Source of the DNA: Enoplosus armatus
Taxonomy: Eukaryota; Chordata; Actinopteri; Centrarchiformes; Enoplosidae
Reading direction: 5' to 3'
DNA length: 64,000 nt
Assembly: GCF_043641665.1 (NCBI RefSeq)
Contig: NC_092183.1
Location: forward strand, 27,295,722-27,359,721
This document shows, one piece after another, positions 1 through 8,985 of the stretch (the first letter of the stretch is position 1; every line of letters starts with the position of its first letter). The notes under the pieces are model-generated. The model searched no databases and was not told where the DNA came from. It saw nothing but the letters and a program-made list of their open reading frames with translations. The translations under genes and the position numbers were made by a program.

Positions 1-217
1 CTGTTATGGTATACGTTCCAGTGCTTCATTGTGAGCCAGATGAAGCTTGGGACGAAAAGTGTTGCTCATGAATATTAATGTTCATCTTGCAGTTCCTGGC
101 ATCTCTTGCTCGATAGTGCACACTGTGTGTGAAGTTTGCTTATGTTTTCCATTGAATATGGTTAGGTTATGGTCTGAATCCTTACGCATATGGACGGTGT
201 ATGTGGAATTAACTCAA

Positions 218-240
218 AATAAAGTGTGTGTGTGTTCTTG
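218..240 (+). terminator. possible polyadenylation signal of an upstream plus-strand transcript
   Basis: An AATAAA hexamer at 218-223 is followed at once by a GU-rich stretch (GTGTGTGTGTGTTCTTG, 224-240), the usual order of cleavage signal and downstream element. The preceding 217 bases hold no convincing coding frame and could be a 3' UTR, but no exon of an upstream gene lies in the window. AATAAA is common by chance in AT-rich DNA, so this is a suggestion only. Confidence 0.3.
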
Positions 241-1512
241 GTAATGAAGGAACATGCACAGCTTTGGTATTTGGACAACCGTGGAACTCTATGGCACAGA
301 TAGTAGAGTGAGATACATCAGGCTTTGGAATTGATCTCATAAATTGTGTATGGACAGTATTGTGTGTGTACAATACATAGATTCATTGCTGGTGTTGGAC
401 TTGGGAAGGGATTCATATATATAACCATCATTTTTAGGAGACAGTTTGTCCTCACATCGGTAGAACTACAGTGGAACTCAAATGAATCTGCACAGTAACC
501 CTACTGCTGCACTCCAGCTAAGTATAGTTGAACTAGTTGTGTACCATTCTTTCAGCTTTCACCATCCATGAAAACAAAGGACTGCCCACTTTGTTTTATC
601 TGCATGGCTAGAGGTACTTACACTGATTGCTCACCCAATCATTTTAAATGAAAAGCTACAAGAGGTGAATCATTTCAAGTGTTGTCCTAAAGTGCACCTT
701 TCACATCCATTGTAGCCCTGTCACAAGTGCCCAGTCCAGAACAGGATGCTATGTTATGTAAATGGTCAGCACATGCAGAGGCGGTCATTTGAAATTCTCA
801 GTTCCTTTGTATTTGTAAATGTTTCTTACCTAGAACATCTTTTTTTGCGTAATGAAATCTCATTTGTTGCAATGTGTTGTGCTCTTCGGCCGAGTGCCTC
901 ATGGATGCTACGTGTTTTTAATATTGACAATGCTTCTGAAGATTAGGACAGATGTTCAGAGGATTCAAGAAACTAATCCCCATAACGGTGGCAGATTTAC
1001 CACTTAAACTTTTTAGTCATTTTTGACACAGTGGGTCTTAAACAAACAAAGGCGTTTCATTTGTAGCCGATGACTGTGGATTTTGTCGTTATGAGATGAC
1101 GACTGACTAACTCCATGAGTTTTATCGTTAGTCTCTTTCTCTGACGTTTCTGCTAACGTTTCCAGAGGATTTATTTCAAAACAAGAACCGGGTAAAGGGG
1201 CCTTAAGTATGATGGCTACATTATATAATGCTGAGAGACTGAGGCAAAACCTGCATGTCTGAGGTGAAAAGTTTTCATCAACTGAGGATTCATGTAGAAG
1301 ACATGAAGTTGAAGAGGCAGCATTGTTCTTATAAACAAACGTAACCCTTGGATCGTTTGGATGCTAACTATAGAGAAACATACTTAAGCAACAGTGGATT
1401 AGATCTGTATTTGACAGTATGCTTCAGTAGATAGTATGCACGGTACATTTCCCCAAACCAAACTAGAGACAATCTTGTGATGGGATCACACCAGCAGCGA
1501 CATGGTGACGTT
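241..1512. other. non-coding sequence, nothing recognised
   Basis: AT-rich sequence with short ORFs only, none with a recognisable domain, good start context or plausible splice sites. It lies between the possible upstream 3' end and the hairpin at 1,513. It could be 3' UTR or intergenic DNA. Confidence 0.6.
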
Positions 1513-1578
1513 CCGACCCATGAGCACTCAGTAGTCATTACTGCATCATTACATGAGTACTCAGTACTCATGGGTCGG
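1513..1578. repeat. imperfect inverted repeat (hairpin)
   Basis: The left arm CCGACCCATGAGCACTCA (1,513-1,530) pairs with the right arm TCAGTACTCATGGGTCGG (1,561-1,578) with two mismatches over 18 bases. The interval also contains TCATTACTGCATCATTACATGA, whose parts mirror each other, so nearly the whole 66 bp can fold. This may be a tiny MITE core or a simple cruciform-forming palindrome. No target-site duplication was identified. Confidence 0.6.
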
Positions 1579-3664
1579 ACCACACCCACGTAACACACTA
1601 GGATACAGTGATCCGCGGCTTAAAACGAAATGCAGGCCTTGGGTGTAAAGTGCCCCTTCCCTACTTCTGGCGCCCTTGCTCGAACAACACACCCATCTTC
1701 GAACTCGGCCTTCATTTTGATCTCAACCACACACCTGTAAAACACGCTGTCGTGGCTGTTAACAATGTAAATAAATAAAATAAAATAAATACTACTCTAA
1801 ACTGATTAGCATGAGCACTGGTACGAGAATCTTGCCTCCCACAGAGTGGATGTTTAGAGCTAAACAGGTGTTTTTCTAATGTAACGTAACCCCACAAAAT
1901 AATGTTAGCTAATAACACGCTCCTTGCCTTTGGAAATAATGCTAGGCTACTACAGTTGGAAACTGGTTAGGTTACATTGGAGCAAATAAACAGAGTGGAA
2001 GTCAGTTCTTAAACGTTTGCTTTTATTCTTTTGCTTTTGTAGCAGCAAAAACAATAAAATACACCACTCTTCAAAGTCTTTTAATGCTGAGTATCGCTCT
2101 TATTAGAGCCCCATGCACAGCTTTAGCGAACCATCCATTGATTGTAAGCACTCCAAGAAACTTCCACTGACGTCAATGATAAGTTCAAGAATTTCGGTGT
2201 TTGATTGGAATGCTTTTGATTGTGAACAATAATATTAAGGACACTTCTGACACTTGGCATTCAGACAGTCAGAGATGGATCCAAGGCTGTACGCAGGCCT
2301 TCAGCCTCAACCTCCTTTCCTTTGACTGACCGTTTATTCAAGGCTGTAACTATTATCCAATATGAAGGTAATGTTACATAGATGTTCTAACACAGTATAG
2401 TAAAAAAAAGAAGATATTTTTACTTCAGCACCAGGAAAACATGTTCATGTCATATTATTTAACATTTAAGTTTTGGCCAACTACCAATCAATGACTAGCT
2501 CAGTCAAGCTGCCATCATTTGACAGTTGTCTCTGATAAAGATGTACTTCTTGTCATGGGAACGACTGCAAACTCCAATTTGTGCAATCAGACGTAGTGAA
2601 GCTCGCTTGCCTCAGTATCTAATTTTCTTCATATCCATAAATTAAAATGTAAAGCCATTCTATGCAGGTCTCCTCTGGTCACACTGATTACAGAACATCA
2701 CATCTGTGTCAGATGAGAGCGAAATGCAGGATATGTGCAACACAGAATCAGGTCAAGAACTTCCTGACGAAACACCCTGAGCTTTGCTCGATGGAAGGGA
2801 AGGCTTGCCAGAGATATTCCGCACATCAGCAGCAGAGTTGCTGAAAAATTTGACAGAATAGCAAAGATTATGTACAGGAAATAGAGTGGTGGCTTTTTGA
2901 AAGTGTTTGTTTGCAGTTGTTTTTAAGGAATGCCAAACTTGATATTAAAAAAAGAGGTTTATAAATGAAAGATATGCATAATGCTAGGCATAATATTTAG
3001 TTTCTATTGGTTTTTAGTCTGTATTTTTTTTTCTTAATGAAAGATGTGGTGATAAAAACGGGGAAAAAAAGTGTCTTTCAGCCTTCCTTTCGATATATGT
3101 GAGACAAGGACATTAGATATACAGCCAAAGCAGATGCATCTTAGCAGGAGATTCTTTGTAGCTGCACATAATATGTATTGTAACAGCGGGAAATGTGCCA
3201 TAAGGTTCTCTCTCTTGCAATTATTCTATTTTCTATTGTGTCATTAATGTAAGACACATTTTAAACAAACAATGAGCAGCACGAATCGTGAAGAGACAAA
3301 TGGTTCTGGTCATGTGTGACTACAGGTCTGTATTTCACACTGCAAATAGCCAGGTTGCTCTGGTGGTTACATAGACTGTGACATGACCAGTACGACACAG
3401 AATCCTCAGCGCCAAGGCAAAAGAGAGGGGGCTTTGTTTTCCCAGTTGGGCATCTCGTAATCTTCTACAATTACTAGCAAGTAGTCAGCCATTACAGTAC
3501 CACACAACTCATAGGAAGCTCATATCCTAGTATTAGAAGTAGCACTTGAACTACCATTACCCCAAACACTGTAATTACCTTGCTTTTCCAAAACAAAACA
3601 CAAGAGTGATCTACATCAATTGATCTTTTTTTAACATATATGACATCTATGGAACTGCTATAAA
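1579..3664. other. non-coding sequence, nothing recognised
   Basis: AT-rich intergenic DNA with several runs of A or T and no ORF above about 65 codons. No repeat family, RNA gene or promoter element was recognised. Confidence 0.6.
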
Positions 3665-4046
3665 GTGAGTTTCCATCCAACAGAGTGGCCGGAAATTCGA
3701 TAACAAAAGTTCAAATATCACAAAAAAAGTCTTCCCGCTTGGCCGAGGTGGAGAAGTTGGTGTACTGATAAAAACAAAATCCGACAAAGTGCAGTGGAAA
3801 CAGACTAGGCTCGCAATGTACATGAGGCATTGGACGTAAACACCACTGAAGAGATGAAATGTCATATTTCCATCCATGTTTTCCATGTGGTGTTCCACAG
3901 TTTGAGGCTTGACTGGAGCTCTTTTAATCACGTCATCTCGTTGCGCCCTCGTCTTCTGGTTCAATGAAATTGGACTGCAGAATTGGCGCCACCAACTCGA
4001 ACCATCTCCTAATATTTGCATAACTGCGGTGGATGGAAATCACACC
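3665..4046. mobile_element. MITE-like DNA transposon relic with terminal inverted repeats
   Basis: The ends are inverted copies: GTGAGTTTCCATCCAA at 3,665-3,680 and TGGATGGAAATCACAC at 4,030-4,045, whose reverse complement is GTGTGATTTCCATCCA. The interior has further copies of the same word, for example TTTCCATCCATG near 3,869. Non-autonomous elements with 'TTTCCATCCA' ends are familiar in teleost genomes. No transposase is encoded in the 382 bp, and the 124-codon minus-strand ORF crossing it is incidental. The superfamily is unknown. Confidence 0.6.
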
Positions 4047-5459
4047 TTCATTAGCATTTTCTTTGCTGATTTTCTGTAAATTTGGTTCAATCTTTTCACT
4101 ACATTTTCATGGGAATATGACAGTTGTTCGCTGCCAGATTTCACTCCATGCATTGTATTGTATGCGATCCCTCTGGATCTGTGTTTACATCCTTTCATGT
4201 ACTTTGTGATACAGAGTGGAGGGCTGCACGTATACCTATAGAACTGCACTTATATCCAACGAACTTATACATGTTATTTCGCTTTGTGTCAGTACTCAAT
4301 AGGAGGCTGCGGCCGTGTAATCGCTGTGTTTACTTTCATTCATTCACAGAGAGCGCAGAATATTTGCTTTGTTAGATGTGTTGCTAAAAAGGGGACGAGT
4401 CTTTCTTTTACGTCCAGCAGCCCAAGCCCACCAACCTCAGCTCTTCCGGTCTCCACATCTCTGTGGCTGCCGTAGCCGTGACACGTACTAAAGTCTTTTG
4501 AGGAGGCGCCTGTCAGGTACCGCGTGGCCTACAACCTATCCTCCAAACACAAACACAGGAGGATAAATCCACCTTTACTTTTCACCTTGGGTGTGAAACA
4601 GAATCCAGCTATCTAATGTCACGCATCATACCACTTCACGTGCTCGGAGGGATCTGTTTAGACTTCTTTCCAGTATTAATCCCTCAGTTGCGGGTTTTTG
4701 TAGACTTCACGGATCCCCTAACTCTCTCTAGCGCACATCGACTTGTAATTGCTTTTGCTGCCCATTGCTTAAATCCCTCATCATACTGAGTTGGTTTGGA
4801 GTTACTATTGTACATTATGAAGATTATAAATTGTGTAAAAAATACAGTAGGAGCCGAGTGGTGCATACAGTATTACCAAACTAATTTGCAATTAATCAAA
4901 TAACCACAAACTAATTGTGACCCCTTGGCGGCTGCCCACTTCGCCCAGCTGGTGATCCATCTTTGCAGCAGGGCCACTTTCATCATGGGAGTTTTTAGAT
5001 TTATTCAGTTTTTTTTTTTTTTTTAAAGATTTTTGTGACAGTGACAGAACTCTAGGCTCATTCTGTGCCCCAAATAATTCTGAATATTTTGTAGTTTTTA
5101 ATTATGACTGTGTAACAGGACAAGAATGCCAAGAAACACTTCTTACTTGGCAGTCGGAGCATTGAGGGCCAGTGTGCTCTGTTCTGATTGAAGAGGGAAT
5201 AATCATTTATTAATTACACTGACCACACATCAGTTGGTCACTGCTACACTCTCTCAATTTAAAACCAGGTTTGCACATTTCACTGGAATATCAGATTCAG
5301 CTTTGTCACATTTACCACTTAAGTGAAATGAACTCCTTGCCTCCTATATTTTGTTCTACTTCGGCCAGTGTTCCCTGAACCTACCACGCCGTATTGGACC
5401 CCTGACTGCTGCATCACAGTTAGAGGAGATGCTTGAGTGAGTAGGCCTACATGTAGCCT
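4047..5459. other. upstream non-coding flank of the CpG-island promoter
   Basis: Unique-looking AT-rich sequence with a T-run near 5,010-5,024. No ORF or repeat family was recognised. Distal promoter elements of the gene starting near 5.6 kb may lie here, but none could be picked out by eye. Confidence 0.5.
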
Positions 5460-5608
5460 ACAGCCCGGCCCCCTCCTCCCCGCCTCTCCCACTCTGCCAT
5501 TGGTTAGCACGAGGCAGGCTCCGGGATGATGATGCTTGGAAAGGGGGGTAAAGTCGGAGCGCACGTCTCGCCCGCTGCGCACACTCGCGCAGCAAAAGTG
5601 AAGTGAAG

Positions 5609-5791
5609 ATGCCCCTTCCCTCTCGAGCAACAGTCCAGCCCGCGAGCCGTCCACTTCTTCTGTTCCTCCTGCCAGAGCGCCAAACGGTCCCCTTTCACGG
5701 CTTCCAGGAGGAACTTGCGCGGCCGGGGCTCGTCCAGCTCGGACGAGGCGAGAGGAGGCACCGGGGATCCGGAGCGCCGTCACCCCGATAG
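5609..5791 (+). CDS. upstream ORF (60 codons) in the 5' leader
   Basis: An ATG at 5,609 opens a 60-codon frame ending at TAG 5,789-5,791, 31 bases before the main ATG and in a different frame from it. The start context (GAAGATGC) has purine at -3 but not G at +4, so it is of moderate strength. The predicted peptide is rich in Pro, Arg, Gly and Leu and resembles no family. If the leader begins upstream of 5,609, this uORF would have to be bypassed or followed by reinitiation and could damp translation of the main protein. It may simply reflect the lack of stops in GC-rich DNA. Confidence 0.35.
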   Translation: MPLPSRATVQPASRPLLLFLLPERQTVPFHGFQEELARPGLVQLGRGERRHRGSGAPSPR

Positions 5792-5822
5792 CGTATCCGT
5801 GGAGAGCTACGGGTCGGCAGGC

Positions 5823-5907
5823 ATGGGCGCGCTGACAAAGGGACGTTACCTCTCCACGATGGGCCTCCTGCTCCTGGTTTATTGCACCGTGTCCGTCATC
5901 TCCAAAG
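5823..5907 (+). CDS. coding part of exon 1: signal peptide or signal anchor of an unidentified cell-surface protein
   Basis: The ATG at 5,823 lies in a strong Kozak context (G at -3, G at +4). An in-frame TGA at 5,604-5,606 and the lack of any other in-frame ATG after it fix the start. Twenty-eight codons follow: a basic N-region with Lys6 and Arg8, a second Met at residue 13, then a hydrophobic stretch (GLLLLVYCTVSVIS, residues 14-27) and Lys28. The frame ends AAA G at 5,907, directly before GTAAGG, a good 5' splice site, leaving phase 1. Phase-1 junctions after a signal peptide are usual in secreted and Ig-type adhesion proteins. The hydrophobic part could be a cleaved signal peptide or a type II anchor. 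No partner exon lies in the window, so the gene stays unnamed. A CADM-type or other neuronal adhesion gene fits the layout but is inference. Confidence 0.7.
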
Positions 5908-5913
5908 GTAAGG
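5908..5913 (+). promoter_or_regulatory. 5' splice site of exon 1
   Basis: AAAG|GTAAGG agrees with the MAG|GTRAGT consensus at every position except the last. It follows the only credible signal-peptide ORF of the window inside the CpG island, and no acceptor with a following open frame and donor is found in the next 58 kb. The intron therefore appears to run past the right end of the window. Confidence 0.7.
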
Positions 5914-6358
5914 GCTGTGTCCGCGCGCGTGCATGGTTACGTTTAAACCCGGCGTGTTTAAAAAGAAAAAGAAAAAGAAAAGAGCGTTCCCCTCGTGCCA
6001 TGCTCGCGGTTACGCACCGCTTGTCACGTTTGTACCGTGTTTGTTAAGATTTGGGATTTTTTGTTTCTGGTGGAGGTTTGAGGACACGTGCACAGTCAGT
6101 GTTCAACGTGGGTTTGTCTTTATTCATCCGCGGACTTGCTGTCACAGTTTGGGCTCTGTGTTCCACCGATGCGCAGCAGAGCTTCTGGCACTGACTCACC
6201 AAGCCACAGCTCACACTGTCAAGTTCCCACACTGCCTCTCATCTCTGTCATATCGCCCGCAAATAGATGCTGCTTGTCCTCGCAGACTTTAATGAATCCA
6301 TCATCAGGAGTGTCGGCTCGAACACAGGCAGGCCTGTGCAACAGGCATGTCAACGCGT

Positions 6359-6374
6359 CCCCCCCCCCCCCCCC
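6359..6374 (+). repeat. C16 homopolymer
   Basis: Sixteen consecutive C residues in the first intron, 450 bases downstream of exon 1. It is the first of four long G/C homopolymers between 6,359 and 7,042. Length may be inaccurate, because such runs are hard to sequence. Confidence 0.85.
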
Positions 6375-6489
6375 TCCTTCTCTCTGGGAGTTACTGTGCT
6401 CGTTCTGTGGACGTCTGTCTGCGTTTTAAAACGATCCACTCCCCGGTATCATCATGAACTGGGTGCAGTGTGTTTTGAAATAAGGAGGA

Positions 6490-6505
6490 GGGGGGGGGGG
6501 GGGGG
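6490..6505 (+). repeat. G16 homopolymer
   Basis: Sixteen consecutive G residues, preceded by GGAGGA. It is complementary to the C-runs at 6,359 and 7,028 and able to form a G-quadruplex on the non-template strand. Confidence 0.85.
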
Positions 6506-6605
6506 TATGGAAAGGCGCAGGGGCAGCCGTTTGTGTTGAATTCAAGCACAAGATAAGAAAGGCACTGTGCTCCCGACGCACCTCAAACGGTGTTTTTGAA
6601 AGGGC

Positions 6606-6630
6606 GGGGGGGGGGGGGGGGGGGGGGGGG
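6606..6630 (+). repeat. G25 homopolymer with G-rich flank
   Basis: Twenty-five consecutive G residues preceded by GGGC and followed, about 30 bases on, by GGTGGGGTGGGGGG. This is the strongest G-quadruplex-prone tract in the window and sits on the RNA-like strand of the presumed intron. Confidence 0.85.
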
Positions 6631-6995
6631 TTGCCATGCACTTTTAAGGCACATTTTGATAGGTGGGGTGGGGGGCTGTGTCTGTCCCAGTTTGATGTTG
6701 TGCTTTTCATTTTCTTTTTCTTTTTTTGAAATTGAGAACAAAAATCAAGAAAAAAAGGATTTTTATCCCGATATAGAAAAAGCACCAAGTGATATTTGAT
6801 GCAGAGACTTTTCCGTGGCTGAGGCTTTTAGTGAGTTGTTACACTGAAACTCACCCATTTTTAATCAAACGTTGTGACTCAAGCACACAACTCCACAAGA
6901 ATATGTTTGCCTTTCAGTCATCTGTCAGTGTTGTTCATCGCTCTCCGCCTACTGCAACGGCTGCGGCACAGAGCAGATTCTTCCTGTTAATGCAG

Positions 6996-7002
6996 GTTAT
7001 AG
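6996..7002 (+). other. candidate 7-nt microexon (speculative)
   Basis: TTCTTCCTGTTAATGCAG, an acceptor-like sequence ending at 6,995, is followed by seven bases (GTTATAG) and a perfect donor core GTGAGT at 7,003-7,008. The arrangement could be a microexon or a chance pairing of sites. Insertion of 7 nt would shift the reading frame after exon 1. Confidence 0.12.
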
Positions 7003-7027
7003 GTGAGTGGTGTACAGTGATGGTACA

Positions 7028-7042
7028 CCCCCCCCCCCCCCC
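7028..7042 (+). repeat. C15 homopolymer
   Basis: Fifteen consecutive C residues. It is the last member of the G/C homopolymer cluster downstream of exon 1. Confidence 0.85.
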
Positions 7043-7527
7043 AGGTGAACTGAGAGCAGTAATAGATTGAGGTCACAGCATCGCGACTCCATTGCCCGCC
7101 ACCACAGTCGCAGAACATGGTTGTTAGATTGAGCACTTTAGCTTTTTCATCGTATTGGTGCATCTGGTGGAATCTGTCAGATGGTGTTATCGTTATTGTT
7201 TGTGTATTGCGCGCAAAACACCAAAGTTGCCAGGCCTTTGGGAGTTTAGTACGCAGCTCGCACGCAACTATCAAATAGAAGAGTATGTTATTCGATCCAG
7301 TTTCACTTGTTTTGAGTTTGTTTTCATGGAAGGGAAAGAGGCGCCATGTCTTGTAGAACAAATATGAAAATCTGCCCAAACTGTAAAGGCCACTGGTTCA
7401 AAACGAATAATCCCAACGTGGCTATGCATTTCAACCAATGGGACCCCTTCAAATGAAACAATGTCGTCTCTCAATCCCCATCGGCACAGGTTGCGTACAG
7501 TATATTTATGAGCCATGAGAAGTTTAA
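7043..7527. other. intron sequence, nothing recognised
   Basis: About 480 bp between the homopolymer cluster and the next repeat. Short overlapping ORFs on both strands (up to 130 codons on the minus strand) have no recognisable domain and no splice context. Confidence 0.5.
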
Positions 7528-7840
7528 AGGGTACTCCAGCTATTTATTGTTGCTCCGCCATAATGTTGGTGGACTCACAAGAGACAGTTAAAAAAAAAAA
7601 ATAAAAGGAATCATAAAATTTGCAGCAGCAGAGGCCGAGATGTCCTGACTTTCAGTCCCTAGTACAGGCCAAGCTCCAGAAGTGCTGGATCCTACAATTC
7701 CCATAATACCTGAAAATGGCCACATTTTTCAAAAGCCCACACTTCTGTTTGTAATGCAGGCTTTCTGCTCAAGCCTCAAGCCTCAAGCCTAAACCCCGAC
7801 GACAATGTCAGGATTATCTCGACTAAACTAGCCAGAATTT
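7528..7840 (+). mobile_element. dispersed fish repeat, 'AAAGGGTACTCCA' end (copy 1)
   Basis: The segment opens AAAGGGTACTCCAGCTATTTATTG and continues with CTACAATTCCCATAATACCTGAAAATGG and TTTGTAATGCAGGCTTTCTG. The same words recur at 23,214-23,893 (CTACACTTCCCATAATGCAA, CTCCCATAATGCAAC, TTTGTAATGCATGCTTTCTG and, inverted at the end, GGTGGAGTGCCCCTTT). This shows directly that both belong to one family. It is non-coding and resembles a MITE-like element common in percomorph fish. A CAAGCCT triplet repeat lies at about 7,774-7,794. Confidence 0.6.
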
Positions 7841-8320
7841 CCCAAGAAAAACAACAGAGAAAACATTTTGTATAGAAAAAATACATGTTTTTTTTTAATT
7901 TATTCTCCTATCCTGTAAATAATCTTGTAACCCCTCTTTGTCCCCTACGTGGGTAACCAGTGATTTAGATTTAGGTGTTTTTCATAGAAAAGACTGATCA
8001 TACAATCAGATTCGTTGCTATTAAACACTTTTTACGTTGAGTTTTCTTTCAGTAACCCTGGAAGGAGACACTGCACTGAGGACTCCCGTTTCCCACGTAC
8101 GTCGCTCTACTGTACACCAAAGGAATCAAAACCCAAGGGTTCAAAGAGGCAAAAGATGTATCAGTTGTGAGTCAGTTGTTTGTTGGAGGCAGTTTGAATT
8201 AAAATTTCATTCATTGTTTATATTTGTCACCTCCTTTGTGCGAAGTCATAGCAGAATTCTGTATTGGGCAAACGGGCCCAGTGCGCGGCTTCTTACTTGG
8301 AAGAGACTTTTGTTGTTTTT

Positions 8321-8659
8321 GTCAAGTCAAATTTATTTCTATAGCACATTTCATGCAATGTAAGCCCAATGTGCTTCTCACACAACAAACATGAACAAAA
8401 TAAAACATGAAAACACATTTAAATATTTAAAAAAAAAAAAATGCCATAAAGATTATTTAGCCATCGACATAAACATACCCGCCCACACACACCCAAAGAG
8501 AAAGAGAGGGAGAGAGGCCCTAGCTAGCCACAGGCCGGACAGAACAGGTAGGTCTTAAAGTTAGCTTTTAAAAGACGACACAGTTGTGGTACATCTTATA
8601 TCATCGGGCAGTTTGTTCCAGAGAGCGGGCCCTCTATAACTGAATGCACCTGTGGTCAT
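8321..8659 (+). repeat. dispersed fish repeat starting GTCAAGTCAAATTTATTT
   Basis: The start GTCAAGTCAAATTTATTTCT and ATAGCACATTTCATGCA, followed later by GCAGTTTGTTCCAGAG and GAATGCACCTGTGGT, match in order a very common teleost interspersed repeat remembered from many fish genomes. It has an internal A-rich stretch and no ORF. Its class (SINE, LINE tail or other) is not settled here. Confidence 0.6.
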
Positions 8660-8660
8660 G

Positions 8661-8790
8661 GGTTAGGGATGGGTATCGTTAAGATTTTAACAGTGCTACT
8701 ATTATTATCGATACTGCTTATCGATCCGGTACTTTAACAGTACGCTTATTGGTTCTTTTTGTCATGAACGCGCTCATATTTATAGATAAA
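8661..8790 (+). repeat. dispersed fish repeat, 'GGGATGGGTATCGTTAAGATTTT' type
   Basis: GGGATGGGTATCGTTAAGAT, TATTATTATCGATACTGC and TTATCGATCCGGTACTTTA are the usual opening words of a fish dispersed element of the 'GGGTATCG...ATCGATA' type. It directly follows the previous repeat, so one probably inserted beside the other. A related but diverged piece may lie at 63,594-63,690. Confidence 0.55.
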
Positions 8791-8864
8791 CAATCAGCTG
8801 ACCAGCGGTTACTTTTTTATCAATATTTTCAAAAGGGTTTATATACATACATTTATATACATCG

Positions 8865-8985
8865 GACAGTAGAGAGACAGGAAAGGTGGGGGGGGGCAAA
8901 AGGGCCCGGGCCGGACTCCAACCCGGACCGGACTTGAGCCCGAACTGCTGCGGTAAGGACTCAGCTCATGTGGTACGTAAAAAAA
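8865..8985 (+). repeat. tRNA-like or SINE-like relic
   Basis: GACAGGAAAGGTGGGGGG, then GGGCCGGACTCCAACCCGGAC and CGGACTTGAGCCCG, then CTGCTGCGGTAAGGACTCAG. The GC-rich part resembles a fish repeat with tRNA-like inverted B-box sequence (CGGACTCGAACCCGGG in the version I remember). It is degraded, and no intact tRNA cloverleaf can be drawn. Confidence 0.4.

Larger units (their letters stand above)
5460..6060 (+). promoter_or_regulatory. CpG island promoter
   Basis: Base composition changes abruptly from AT-rich to GC-rich with many intact CpGs (for example GTCGGAGCGCACGTCTCGCC near 5,552 and the CGCGCGCG-like run near 5,923). There is no TATA box. An inverted CCAAT box (ATTGG, 5,499-5,503) is preceded by GC-box-like sequence (CCCCTCCTCCCCGCCTC, 5,470-5,486). 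This is the usual anatomy of a TATA-less vertebrate promoter, with transcription probably starting about 60-100 bp downstream of the CCAAT box, near 5,560-5,600. Direction (+) is taken from the splice donor at 5,908. The exact start site cannot be read from sequence. Confidence 0.75.

Noticed and set aside
3647..4021. 124-codon minus ORF at 3.6-4.0 kb as a transposase fragment
   Set aside because: It lies inside a 382-bp element with its own terminal repeats, and the translation resembles no transposase.
5319..5783. 154-codon minus-strand ORF over the CpG island
   Set aside because: GC-rich DNA lacks stops. It is antisense to the well-supported exon 1 and has no recognised domain.
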